Below, one piece after another: positions 21,440 to 31,465 of a DNA stretch of 64,000 bases (its first letter is position 1; each line of letters begins with the position of its first letter). A program made the position numbers and the translations under genes. A model generated the notes under the pieces. That model ran no database searches and had not been told where the DNA came from. It was given only the letters and a program-made list of their open reading frames with translations. Source of the DNA: Stenopsyche tienmushanensis (Eukaryota; Arthropoda; Insecta; Trichoptera; Stenopsychidae); NCBI GenBank assembly GCA_008973525.1, contig WACJ01000295.1, positions 124,001 to 188,000 on the forward strand, in the 5' to 3' direction.

Positions 21440-21575
21440 AAAGCTTCAGGTAGCCCTAAAAGAAGACGGAGTGGTCACAACGTATATGTGTCCAACTGGT
21501 CCGCTTTTCGGACCACTGATACGACGAATGAGGGCTTTGCGATCAGATGCTTTGCCCGAATATGTCATATCTTCT
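21440..21575 (-). pseudogene. R1-like LINE C-terminal fragment
   Basis: The plus-strand pattern tgtgtccaactggtccgctt, then ttcggaccactgatacgacg and gcgatcagatgctttgcccg aligns with 18990-19075. It is cut off at about 21570. Confidence 0.6.
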
Positions 21576-22784
21576 GCATGTGTATCGAGCCTATTTTATT
21601 ATATATTACACAACACACGTAAACATCAATGAATGCGCAATACACATGTTCACGCATTTATTAATTTGCGTCTTTCATTCGAACAATTCACAGTGGACTG
21701 TGTTTAAGAACAATTTAAAGCCACACCGAACTGATTTCCATATATACCATAATTGAAGATCCTTAAGCGTTGGATTAAAGCAAAGTCCCCCGCAGGGAAT
21801 TTGGTTCGCCTGGGCTAACTGCATGCTGACCTCAATTATGTTTAACGGTTGGCATGTTTTGAAAATGTCAGTAAGGTGGATTCAGGTATTTGCTGTTGGC
21901 TTTCTGCAAAATTGACAACGTGCAAGATGCCCCTCAGCTATGACCTATTAAGCCCCCTAAATATAAGATGAAAGTGATGCAGTACTTTGATCTCTATGAC
22001 TTGATATATCTATTATATTTTAGTATTTAAAGACAAATAATGCGGGAATTATTTGATTGCGAATGCCTTTGTTTTAATTTAAATGTGAATATAACGTGTC
22101 ATAAGTCTTATTCAATAGAAATACATCTTTGTAGAAAACTTAGTCTCAAAATGCGCAACAAGATTCTCTATTATTATATATTAGGGTTATCTAAAAGTAT
22201 TCGCGTATTTTAAGATCTTATCTTTTATAATGTATCTACAGTTGTCAATATTTTTTTCTAATATAAGTCTAAATCCTGACTATTCCATAGATAATAAAAT
22301 TAATATCACCCTTAAATGACTGCAATAAATTTAAGCAAACAAGTACACATTTAAAATGTCCGTGTATCCATCAGAACGCTCAATTAATTTTTTCTCCGTT
22401 TAATTAAATGTAAATATAACTGAGAAAGTGCTTGTTTGTAAGGGCATTTCTATATGAATATTATTGTCGAATTCACTATCTTTAGTTATTAATGATTCGT
22501 CAGTTAACGTAACATATTCATTATTTACTAAATAATTGAAGATATAATAATTAGAAGTAAAAGTATATGATATTATAATATATTAACAAAAAAAAAATTT
22601 ACTTGATTGACTTAATATTGATAAAGAATGGGGGTGTGTGGGAGAATATGAGATCTGACACCATTGGAAATGTCTTCACAAACCATATATCCAAAACGGA
22701 TCAACTATTTTATGTTATGTAATGTAGTGTGTTATTAAGATAAAAAAATCGGACCTCTTTGGGACGAAACCTCTGACTCCGAAG
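21576..22784. other. Gene-free AT-rich region
   Basis: Nothing was recognised. A stretch at about 22185-22215 (ttagggttatctaaaagtat) resembles a transposon end, but no partner was found. Confidence 0.4.
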
Positions 22785-23022
22785 TCATGAGGTCAAATCA
22801 CGAAGTCATGGATATGTAAGGCGAGGCGCCACTAACAAGTTTCGTCAGAACCTGCCGTCTCCAGTGGGTAGGTTATGTGGCACGGATGCCGGCAAAAAAA
22901 GATGCTGCACGTGTGGGCCTGGGAAATTGGAATGAGCATGTCCAGGACAGACGAAAATGACGACAAGCGTTGTCGGTGGCCAGTACTCTCTTATAGGGCT
23001 GTAGGAGCCACCCTAAGTAAGT
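22785..23022 (+). pseudogene. RTE-like LINE C-terminal fragment
   Basis: It reads VRTCRLQWVGYVARMPAKKD, AARVGLGNWNEHVQDRRK, then after a frameshift ALSVASTLLYRAV. The pattern RLxWxGHVxRM followed by a basic segment and GLxNWxExxQDR is typical of the C-terminus of RTE-like LINEs. It stops right where LTR-A begins (23025). Related pieces are at 27185, 52205 and 62005. Confidence 0.65.
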
Positions 23023-23024
23023 AG

Positions 23025-23945
23025 TGTAGCGTGGGCGATTTACCATCCCCACGTAGTAGCGCTGTTAATGGCGACATCTTCCATCTCTCTTCAGGTTTAA
23101 TTTGTTATTTTAACAACGCCATCTCTTGTGGCCCTGCGGAGACATGTCAACTGCATACCGACGGATCGCTTCTTGCACGTGCACTGTTGCCAGTTGGGCA
23201 GTGACGCGCAGAATGCGGGAGTCGGGAGGAGTCGTCGGTTAGCCTTGACTGCGGGAGGTCATCCCTCCTGCAGCCAGATCTCTCTCGTGTGGAATAAATA
23301 GTTATATAGAGAAGAGACCAAGTGACCGACAAGTGGACTATTTGACCAAGTGTTGGTATATTGGCTTAGATCCTGGACTATTGTTGCAAAGGTTCGGGTT
23401 CAAATCCAGATTGTGGAAAAAATTTTCACCGTACCAACAAATTTGGGAGATCGGAAATATTAATATTTCTGATCGATCGTCTTGATTCAGGCTTACCCTG
23501 ATTTCCCGGATTAGAAAAAGTAAATTTTGAGGCGATTAATAAAGTCGTACAGGGACGCCCATGAGTGAGTAATTGAATTTGCAACAATAATTAAATTATC
23601 ATTTATATATATAATGATAATTTCGCTACTCATTCATAGATTCTCTACTCTCCTAACTTTCCAAATAATCCTATCCTTACTTTACCATGTGTGGAAGGCA
23701 ACGGGAAATCACCACATTAAATCATTTCCTAAGTAAGATCTCTTATGGAGATCCCTTATATCCGACATTGGATATGACACATTAAAGATTCATGCTTTGA
23801 TGGACGTCATAAGGACTTTTAAAAAAAGAGAAGAGAGTCCAGTAACATCACGGCCCGATAGAAGAACAGACCCGTGCGCTAACGCAGTCATCCCGACGAA
23901 CACGTGGGGGGCGGGGAGCCTCCTGGGGACTCTTTTGACGCCTTT
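23025..23945 (+). repeat. LTR-A copy split by a SINE
   Basis: The 5' part (23025-23317) begins tgtagcgtgggcgatttacc and runs to gtgtggaataaatagttata. The 3' part (23837-23945) holds acatcacggcccgatagaag, gcgctaacgcagtcatcccg and gcggggagcctcctggggac. Between them lies a 509-bp SINE flanked by a 10-bp duplication. About 40 bases of LTR just right of the SINE are missing, so a small deletion accompanied or followed the insertion. The extreme 3' end (acgttaca) is also lost. Confidence 0.8.
23318..23826 (+). mobile_element. tRNA-derived SINE, ~509 bp, with target-site duplication
   Basis: The flanks are AGAGAAGAGA at 23308-23317 and 23827-23836, and a short A run (23821-23826) precedes the right copy. 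Near the 5' end are an A-box-like ttggcttagatcctgg (23361-23376) and a B box gttcaaatcc (23398-23407), spaced as in a polymerase III tRNA promoter. The body contains ggaaggcaacgggaaatcac (about 23693-23712), which I recall as common in insect SINEs. Parts of the body recur at 11470 and 26935. Which LINE mobilised it is not clear. Confidence 0.8.
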
Positions 23946-24150
23946 TCTCCAGTAAAATAGCAGACGAATCATGTGGATCATATCGGTCGAATTGTCATTG
24001 AGTCAGGAGGAACTATTTTCAATTGATTATTTTAAAAATGCAACTAGATTTTCGTTCTGAAAATGTCTAGAATTTTAAAGATGTCATGTCGACGACAAAT
24101 ATAATATAAATTAATGACTAAGGATATAATATTTATAATTATATGATATT

Positions 24151-24430
24151 GTAGTGTGAGTAGAATGTTATCCCCACACAATGATGCTGTTAATCTGTGC
24201 AGAGGGCGAACTGATGCTCTTCTGACACCATTGTAACGTGACGTGGTGGAGTGGGGGCGCTCGCTGGATGGTCCCCGGGCCGCGTCCTGCTCTTAAGCGT
24301 TCATCGAGATGAGTTGAAATGGAGGTGGATGGGTGTCGAGTATAAATACTCTCGTTGCAACATAATTCTTTATCGATAACGACAGAGATGAGCATCACCA
24401 CCGGACCAACAAGCGATAGGTATCGTTCTG
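24151..24430 (-). mobile_element. LTR-retrotransposon relic with primer-binding site and LTR
   Basis: The plus strand reads cttctgacacca at 24219-24230 (tRNA-Leu end), one spacer base, then tgtaacgtgacgtggtggag from 24232. On minus this is an LTR ending ...cacgttaca followed by a primer-binding site. The LTR end matches that of LTR-A (gcgcccccgcctcaacgttaca, written here as two shared blocks gcgccccc and acgttaca). It extends to about 24430 with a rare tataaatact at 24341. Oddly, 24151-24200 is an LTR-A head in plus orientation. Confidence 0.65.
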
Positions 24431-26042
24431 TTATAATGTATTAAACGAAAAGATATTGACTTGACGCTTATTGGCTGAAAGTTTTGGATACCCAGTTTGG
24501 AGTATATAATATTAGGAAATAAATTTAAATTTGGGCGTCCCCGTCCGGTACATAGCAAATATATAGGAATATATTAGCTAAACAAAATACATAATTATGA
24601 TTTAAGATTTAAAACTGGAATTTGGGTTTGTAATAATATTATCTGAGGTATTGCTGATTTATTAACAGGATGAACAAATAGTAAAGGATGTATAAGCATA
24701 ATGGTTGTCCATGTAAGTGTACCGAACCGGTTTGATACCGGTTATCAGTTCAATTCCAGTTCGAAGTCCTATTGAAAACTTGGTTCATGTTATAAATTTG
24801 CGGAATGTAATTAGTATCGATTTTGATAATGTTGTTTATGTAGCCCTGCCTTCGAGCAGATAATAGGCATACGATGCTCGCTAAAAATGAAGGCGTTTGA
24901 ATATAGACACTATTCAAACGAGAAACTAATCGAAGATTCACCGTCAAGTCTTCAGATAACATTTCATCAGTGATTGTTTGGCAGGGTTTCCACCCCCCAA
25001 GCGGAAGTTATAATGCCGATGATAATAAAATACAAACATCCCCTCGCGAGTTCAAACACGTACCTTCCATAGGCATTGTCCGTGAACTCATATGAATGCC
25101 ACAGGCACCACATCCAGGGCCGGATCTTTTGTGCTAGCCCGGTACATTAAAGTAAACCACTCACAACAGCGAATCATTTCTTCTCCAGAGCTCTCCCGGG
25201 CACAATAGACAATAGACACTTTGATCGCGCATCTCCTACAGGAAGCATCACCTCACATAATCGCCCGAATTTACACACAGTTAAATATTAATGAATTATT
25301 CCGCGGGTCGATGTTTTCGAAGAGTGCTCCCCGGCAGGATCGTTTATCAAATGTTGCGGGAGGAGGCGAGTTTTTCCGCGTTTCCCGTATATTAAAGATG
25401 GTATTCGGGAAATAGACCCCTCGTAAAGGCCGTAGTAATAGTGGGGCGCCCGGGGCGCGAAAGGGGCGCACGCGGTGCTCAACAGACGGCCTTTGAAACT
25501 CTCCGGCCGAGGGAAAATTGCCATTTCCTGTGCGAAAATGTGAAAATTCATCCCGGGCCGCCTTTTGTGATGACGGATCGCACAATAATGCGGACTCCGA
25601 AGAGGATTTTAATAAACGCGTCAAGTAATCCCGAAAGCGGCGGATATTTTAACGGGCGCGTCTCTACAATCGCCATTCAAAATCTGAGACAATCGCATCA
25701 ATCATTGCGTGAAATGAAACTTATGGCCGGAAGACCAGCGAAAGATCATATTTCAAATTTGTAGCCCTTTCCTCGACGAATCCGAACTTTCCATCATTAT
25801 TTAAGTACGAAGCCCTTCTGCGATTCGACTCGAAAGATAAAAACGGGAGACAACTGCGAAACTCCCCGATTGAACCCCTCCCCCACACTCAATCCATCAA
25901 AACATCTAATCTACAAAATCAAAATAATGAACTTTCAAATTAAATATATATCCACCCTTTCAGCATGATTAAATTGCATTTAGGCAATTCAGTTGCTTGC
26001 ATTATTTTGATGTGGATTGAATAAATTCTCAGTTTTTATATA
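24431..26042. other. Gene-free region with a CpG-rich unique block
   Basis: Bases about 25170-25720 are conspicuously GC- and CpG-rich (for example gtggggcgcccggggcgcga at 25441) in an AT-rich setting and are not repeated in the window. Overlapping frames (25271-25624 minus, 25441-25764 plus) show no domain. This could be a regulatory block. Confidence 0.45.
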
Positions 26043-26600
26043 GGATCTTTCAATAGAAACGCTCTAAATTTGTTAGATTATAATGGCCATATTAAAGCAA
26101 CATTTATTGTAAATTATTTGATATGGCAAATTATTATGTAAGATAATAATGGAAAATAACGCCTACAAATAACTATCAAATTTTATTTTCAAAATCAATG
26201 CTCCGTTTGAGAATTAAGTGATTTTAGCAATTTTAGGTCATTGTTATTTCGCGCGACGGTAACATCGAAATCAAGCGATTTAACGCCTTTAAACTTATTT
26301 CTTTAGAACTGTCTTAAATTATAATTTTATGCATATAAATTGAAAACAATTAATGTCCTAAAAGTCAACATAACGAACGCCATTTAGCATATTCAGCCAG
26401 ATTTATGTGACAAAATCATCGAAAATTAGACCTCCCGAATATGTGCCACCAAATAAATTTAAGGCAAATACTTGAACAATTTTTTATTTAATAATTAATG
26501 CCATAAAATATTCTTATAAATAAAGAAAAAAATAAATAGATATCGTAGATAAAACTTGTTTTATTTGCATTTAAAGATTGAGCGTCATTATTGAAAGACC
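26043..26600 (+). mobile_element. Mar-1 copy with both ends, internally deleted
   Basis: The left terminal repeat is ggatctttcaatagaaacgc (26043) after a TA. The right end is gagcgtcattattgaaagac (to about 26600), its inverse. In between, only C-terminal transposase remains (about 26250-26450), including the cagccagatttatgtgacaa block also found at 13450. The total of 558 bp is about half a typical mariner, so it is a non-autonomous deletion derivative. Confidence 0.75.
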
Positions 26601-26934
26601 TTATGCTGTATTTAAAACTTGATAAAATTAAATTATTGAAGATGATGGATTTTATAATTTCAAATGTTTCTACATGAATGTATGTCTGTCTGTTCAGATC
26701 CAAATAAATGTTATTATCCAATTTTCTATTTAAGCTTTGGATTGATTCAGACATATTTAACCCATTTCACTAAGGATGGTATCAGTTTGAAATTAATTTC
26801 GCGCGTTTTTCAAATTTCAGGATACAGGATATATGCACGAGTTTAAAAATTTGGCGACGCATTTTCGACTAGAGTGAAAAAAGTTAATTCGAAGTTTTTG
26901 TGCAAAATTTAAAAATAATTCTATAAAAATAGAT

Positions 26935-27030
26935 TTGGGATCCTGGCTGACTGAAAAATCAACAAATTTGATCAGACCTATTCATTTTTCCGATCGTTCC
27001 AGTTGTTTCTTGATTTCCTGGACCCAAAGG
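26935..27030 (+). repeat. SINE fragment, diverged
   Basis: The sequence gatcctggctgact, then ttttccgatcgttcc and cttgatttcctggacccaaa parallels 23370 and 23465-23515 of the SINE. It is a weak match. Confidence 0.4.
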
Positions 27031-27184
27031 CGTATGTTACATACGGCGTATGAGACAGAAATTTTATAATGATGGAAGAAAGAAAAACACTGCTTCATAT
27101 ATAATTTTAATGATAAAAAATAGCTCAAGAATAATGGCATTAAGGCAGACGAAAATAAATCATTACACATTTGATCTAAGGCTT

Positions 27185-27400
27185 TGAAGCCATTAGGTCC
27201 ATACGAGAGGTCATGGACATGTACGGCGGAGCGTCAATTATCAACATCATCCGAACCTACCGTCTGCATTGGACAGATCATGAAGCGCGGATGCTGTCTC
27301 ATGCCATATTAGATTCGGGACCGAGTGGCAGTAGACTCGTCGAAAGAGCTCGTCCACGTTGGGACAGACAAGTTAAAATCAGATAGACAGCGACTTAGTG
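27185..27400 (+). pseudogene. RTE-like LINE C-terminal fragment
   Basis: It reads MDMYGGASIINIIRTYRLHW then TDHEARML..., followed by SGSRLVERARPRWDRQVKI. This keeps both the RLxW and the RxRWxxQV blocks of RTE-like LINE C-termini. The corresponding text SGSRSINKRLCQH-DRQLNI occurs on minus at about 52330. It merges into a family B copy at about 27400. Confidence 0.65.
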
Positions 27401-27457
27401 GTATTTTGGTCTTATTAAGACAGAGCCCATACCATGTGCTGCTGTACGATCTGTTTC

Positions 27458-27472
27458 GAGTGCTCCTGGACT
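27458..27472. repeat. Target-site duplication, left copy (15 bp)
   Basis: GAGTGCTCCTGGACT recurs exactly at 27608-27622 and brackets the small LINE insertion. Confidence 0.85.
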
Positions 27473-27607
27473 TTTTTCCCTGTGGGATGGGAATCTTGCT
27501 TAAGACACCCTGGGTTTGATCCCAGGGTAGTGTCAGATTTTTACTTACTAAACCCTTCCCTTGTCCATCTCTATCCCCCTTATATTGTTTGTCACATTGC
27601 TTCAGGA
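27473..27607 (-). mobile_element. 135-bp 5'-truncated LINE 3' end
   Basis: Minus-strand sense: gaagcaatgtgacaaacaat ... gggtttagtaagt ... hairpin ... aagattcccatcccacaggg and a short A tail (T at 27472-27477 on plus). This matches the 3' untranslated region of the intact LINE (gaagcaatgtggaaaacaat ... gggtttagtgggc ... aagattttctcgcccacag, then A13). The hairpin is accctggg (27507-27514), loop tttgat, cccagggt (27521-27528). It is inserted in family B, whose copy at about 48775 shows the uninterrupted site. Confidence 0.85.
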
Positions 27608-27622
27608 GAGTGCTCCTGGACT
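27608..27622. repeat. Target-site duplication, right copy (15 bp)
   Basis: It is identical to 27458-27472. Confidence 0.85.
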
Positions 27623-28000
27623 AGTCACACAGGAGTGTCCTCTATCTCTCTTTGATCCCCAATGAATACTACGCACAGAGTTTCTAGACGGCCACCATTT
27701 TCACTCCACGTCCTTGCAAAGAAGGCGAGATTCCTGCAGGAAGACCGGTTTTCCGGAAAAAAAGCCTAGGTTGTTATATAATGGTGTCACCTCTTAAGAG
27801 TCTTCCTGCTTCTTCTGTAAGCAGTTCCACTTTATGGGTACACCACTGGTACCCAACGTATGTTAGCTGGGCTATCCCAGTAGGGATTGATGAGCAAACC
27901 AACAAGGCTGCTTTAACAAGGGACTGGGCAATTTTGAGAAGGATCAGAACAGATAGAAATAGCGGTGTGCTTTGTAGGTGATCAGGGCTCTCGTATACCT

Positions 28001-30077
28001 ATCTTCTTTTTTATTTGAATGAATGCTAATTGCCATATGGTAATATTTTCAAATATATTGATGTGGTGGATAGAGGCTCAATAAAATAAATACAGGTTTT
28101 GGGACACCTCATCGACGTTCAATATTGACATATTTAGTCCTTCCAATTCAAAATGCTTTATATAAAAATAATGTTTAATGTGTGTGTTTTTTTAAATTTA
28201 AGTTGAAGGGATGAAACGCACAGAACTGTGCGCACGGTATTTATAGTGTTAAATAACATTTTTGGATTCGTTCCGCCAGAATGTTTGCGAGGACAAACAT
28301 TTAAACAACATGAAATTTCATTTCTTGAATTATATTTACCGAAAAAAAAACGGTCGTTTCAGCAAAGCGATTATGTTTTAATTTTTTAGTTGGGGCTTAG
28401 TATTAAAATTCAAAAGCTCACTTCTGCCGTTTCATTAATTTAATTTCTTCATTTATAAACAGGAATGCGAAAAAAATGAAGCAAAAAGCGATTTAAGCAA
28501 AATAATCAGCTTTATCCAGAATCGGAGCTACGGGAGCCGAGCCGGGAGACAAAGAATCGCGGATTAAACGATAATTATGAAAACTTTCGAAATTGCGCAA
28601 AACGTCAAACATTCGTTTTAATAGAATCCACGAACTTGAGACGATTTAAAAAATAATTTAAATTCGGACTCACCCCATTAATTCGACGAAAGGTTGACGA
28701 GCAATGGTTTATACCCTTGACCTTACTTTGGTATTGCTGGAATTTTCATACTGCGCCCTGAAATGTTATATTTTGGTATTATTTCATGTAAGTTGCTTTT
28801 TAACAATAATATTATCTTATAAATAATCATTTTCCATGTGCTTCGGTATAAATTGCCATTTTCAATTTTCCAATACAGCCTCTCCCTTATCCGACACGTA
28901 TAGAGAGGTGTGAACTCTCCATTAAACGTCTATTACACCCAAACGAAGAAAAACTGTATCGTTAATGGAATAAAGAGTAATAAAACCGTATCAGTGACCA
29001 AATTATGGCTGTAATTCGATATTAAATGGCAATTGACGATAAATAGCTTAGGGACAACATGAATATTTAATGTGTAATACGGAAGAAACCCTTGTCTAAT
29101 TAAGTCCTTCTTGTAATTCGTTCGCTCACTAATCTCATAACTAAATCGAAGAAATAAAACCATCAACATTGAATGTCAATTGGAAGAATTTATGACCAGA
29201 TTTAGTTCAAAATGTAATTCAAATTATTCGAGCTATTGAGTTGAAAATTATCTGAATCCACACGAAAGCCTTTAAATATGTAAATGTTCAGATATTCAAG
29301 AACGTATTGATGGAAGAAGACTTTGATCCAAAAAAATTGAAGGAAATGATATCTCTGGGAAGATCTAAAATTCATAAAATGATAATATGGAAACAATTTA
29401 ACCGGTTCTGTACTGAGAACACAACTGGCGTGTTCATATGTAAATCCGCTTGTCATTAAGGACCGCGCACCATGTATCAAGCTTAATAAATGCACCTTAA
29501 CACTGTTGATATTGTTTTTTTTGCTGTTGTTTAATTTTATATTCCTTTTGATGACTTGTTTTGTCACATATTTATAATAATTGTATGATAATCGAAGACA
29601 ATTCTGAATTTTGAGTCAAACATTCGATGATTATGATGAAGTTCAAACGATTACTGAAAGACAGATTATCTTTTCAATTTGCCAGTATTTTTAGTTAAAT
29701 GGCAAAGACCGCATTAGTAGAGTTGTTTTAAAAATATTAGAGGGGAAGACGTGAGTCGGTTTTTATGTGAGGAATGTCATTGCTATCTTTTAGATGTGTA
29801 GGGGTTCCTTTACAGCACGACAACCGATAGATGAGTGTATGATGAGACGCAAGACATCTGTATTTATCTCCGATTTTTAGCACCCAAAGCGTTAATAAGC
29901 TATTAAACATTTTATCATAAAAGACAATAACAATAATATTTTAGCTGAAGATAAGCATAAAAAGAAGATGTTGTTGAGAAAAATATGGGTTTTACTTTTA
30001 CATACATCTGCCGTTGTCCGCATCAACTAGCAGTTTCACATTTAAATTCTTATATTAAAAATCATTGTATAAGGATT
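28001..30077. other. Gene-free region
   Basis: AT-rich unique DNA. The best minus frame (29202-29567, 121 codons) has low-complexity composition and no recognisable domain. No transposon was identified. Confidence 0.45.
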
Positions 30078-30435
30078 GGATGGGAATAGACGGGCGTCAA
30101 AGAGAGACTCTCTTCTCTAAATAACTATTTATTTCACATACAAGAGAGATATAGATCTGGCTGCAGGAGGGACAAACTCCCGCAGCCAAGGTTAACCGAC
30201 GACTCTCCCGCCTCCAGCCTCTTGCGCTTCACTACCCAACCGGCAACGGTCCACGCGCAAGAAGCGATCGGTCGGTATGCAGGTGCAAAGTCTCTGCAGG
30301 GCCACAAGAGATGGCGCTGTTAAAATAACACATTGCACCTGAAGAGAGACGGAAGATGTGACTGTTAATCTGGCGAATTAAATCTGCTCAGATTAAAAGC
30401 GCTACTACATGGGATGGTAAATCGCCCACGTTACA
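30078..30435 (-). repeat. LTR-A copy, 3'-truncated
   Basis: From 30435 on minus it reads tgtaacgtgggcgatttacc, then all central blocks in order, to gacgcccgtctattcccatc at 30084. The middle carries an intact cagcgccatctcttgtgg (plus strand ccacaagagatggcgctg at about 30302). About 110 bases of the 3' end, including acgttaca, are absent. It is one of the least decayed copies. Confidence 0.82.
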
Positions 30436-30539
30436 CTAGCAAACCAGCAACGTTTTTAATCTATTTTTAGCTCAAAGATTGAAATAGAAATACCTAGATT
30501 GCTGGTTTTTAAGCTACTGAGAAAGGATTAAAATTTCTT

Positions 30540-30800
30540 TAAGGAACATTATTTAAACTTATTATAAAAATGGGCATTCTTTGAAAAATATTTATCGCAA
30601 AATTCGTGATTTTTTCGGCGTAAATAATCAGTCAACTCAATTTTCAATCCAAAGTTTAGTAAAAAAATCCAAAAAGAAATATTTCGTGTTATTGATAAAC
30701 AAAAAATGGAAGAACGAAAACTTTAGCAAAAGTGTTAAAAATTAATCGATAGCATCAATTTCACTTAAATATTTCACTGTTTACACCTAAAAAAAAATTA
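30540..30800 (+). pseudogene. Mar-1-type transposase, N-terminal fragment
   Basis: It encodes NGHSLKNIYRKIRDFFGVNN, then QSTQFSIQSLVKK, and after a frameshift further lysine-rich codons. The pattern (K.S...T.RK.RDFFG..N.PT...I..L..KF) is the N-terminal DNA-binding region of a widespread mariner/IS630-like insect family. The catalytic half is missing. Confidence 0.6.
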
Positions 30801-31109
30801 CTGTTTGTTGTATATTATAGGCAAATAGAATTATTGAGCCACATTTTTTCGAAGATGTTGCTGGAAATGCTGTTACTGTGAATGTAGAATGATAGCAATC
30901 AATGTTGAGTGTTTTGAAAATCGATTACACTCAAACCTCTTTTTGTGCGATTTCGAAGTTATGCGGTTTTTTTAAAGCTATCGAAACGTATCGAAATATT
31001 TTGGATAAAATAAGAAATAAATCATCAACACTAACCGAAATTTGGGATTGTGTAAAACATATTGCATCTGTCATCATTGAATTTACGACCATGCCATTTT
31101 TCCTGGTTT

Positions 31110-31465
31110 AGATTTTTGAAAAAAATGATTTCGTTTTTTTACATTTTTCCAGTGTTCTTAACTTTTATAAATACAGTCTCAAAAGGAATTTCCAAAATTT
31201 CAACTACTTTCGGAGTTATAGCTATTTTAGTGACGCAACAACTTGGCCTGTCCTACCATAATGACATTTTTTAACGCGGTTTTTTCAACACGGTTGACAT
31301 CATATCTCAAGTTTTGATTAATTAATTAACTTCGAACTGAGTACGAATCTTTTCTATATAACCCTCTATTATTCCTACCAGATTTATGTCATTTTTTTTA
31401 ACCATTTAAAAAAAAATTAAAACTGACAAAATAAGGCTAAATAATGACTTGACAGATTTTTTTTT
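31110..31465 (+). repeat. E repeat copy
   Basis: It shares ttcggagttatagctatttt, caacacggttgacatcatat and cctaccagatttatgtca with the copies at 12350, 40085 and 41735. The following frame at 31477-31677 (with EEDSDFES) might be an acidic transposase N-terminus, but this is not supported further. Confidence 0.7.

Larger units (their letters stand above)
27401..28000 (+). repeat. Family B repeat, interrupted copy
   Basis: It aligns with 48735-49300: gctgctgtacgatct, then actacgcacagagt, aaggcgagattcctgcagga, ttagctgggctatcccagta and gatgagcaaaccaacaaggc. The LINE fragment at 27473-27607 splits it. The identity of B is unresolved; it may be an upstream part of an R1-like LINE. Confidence 0.65.

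Noticed and set aside
25271..25764. Overlapping frames on both strands in the CpG-rich block
   Set aside because: Open frames on both strands are expected from the high GC content. No motif or splice context supports either.
27507..27528. T-arm-like hairpin (ccctgggtttgatcccaggg) suggesting a tRNA or SINE head
   Set aside because: The flanks match the 3' end of the LINE at 4.75-4.94 kb in the inverse sense and are enclosed by a 15-bp target-site duplication, so it is a LINE terminal hairpin.
29202..29567. 121-codon minus frame
   Set aside because: Low-complexity Asn/Leu/Ile-rich translation of AT-rich DNA with no domain.
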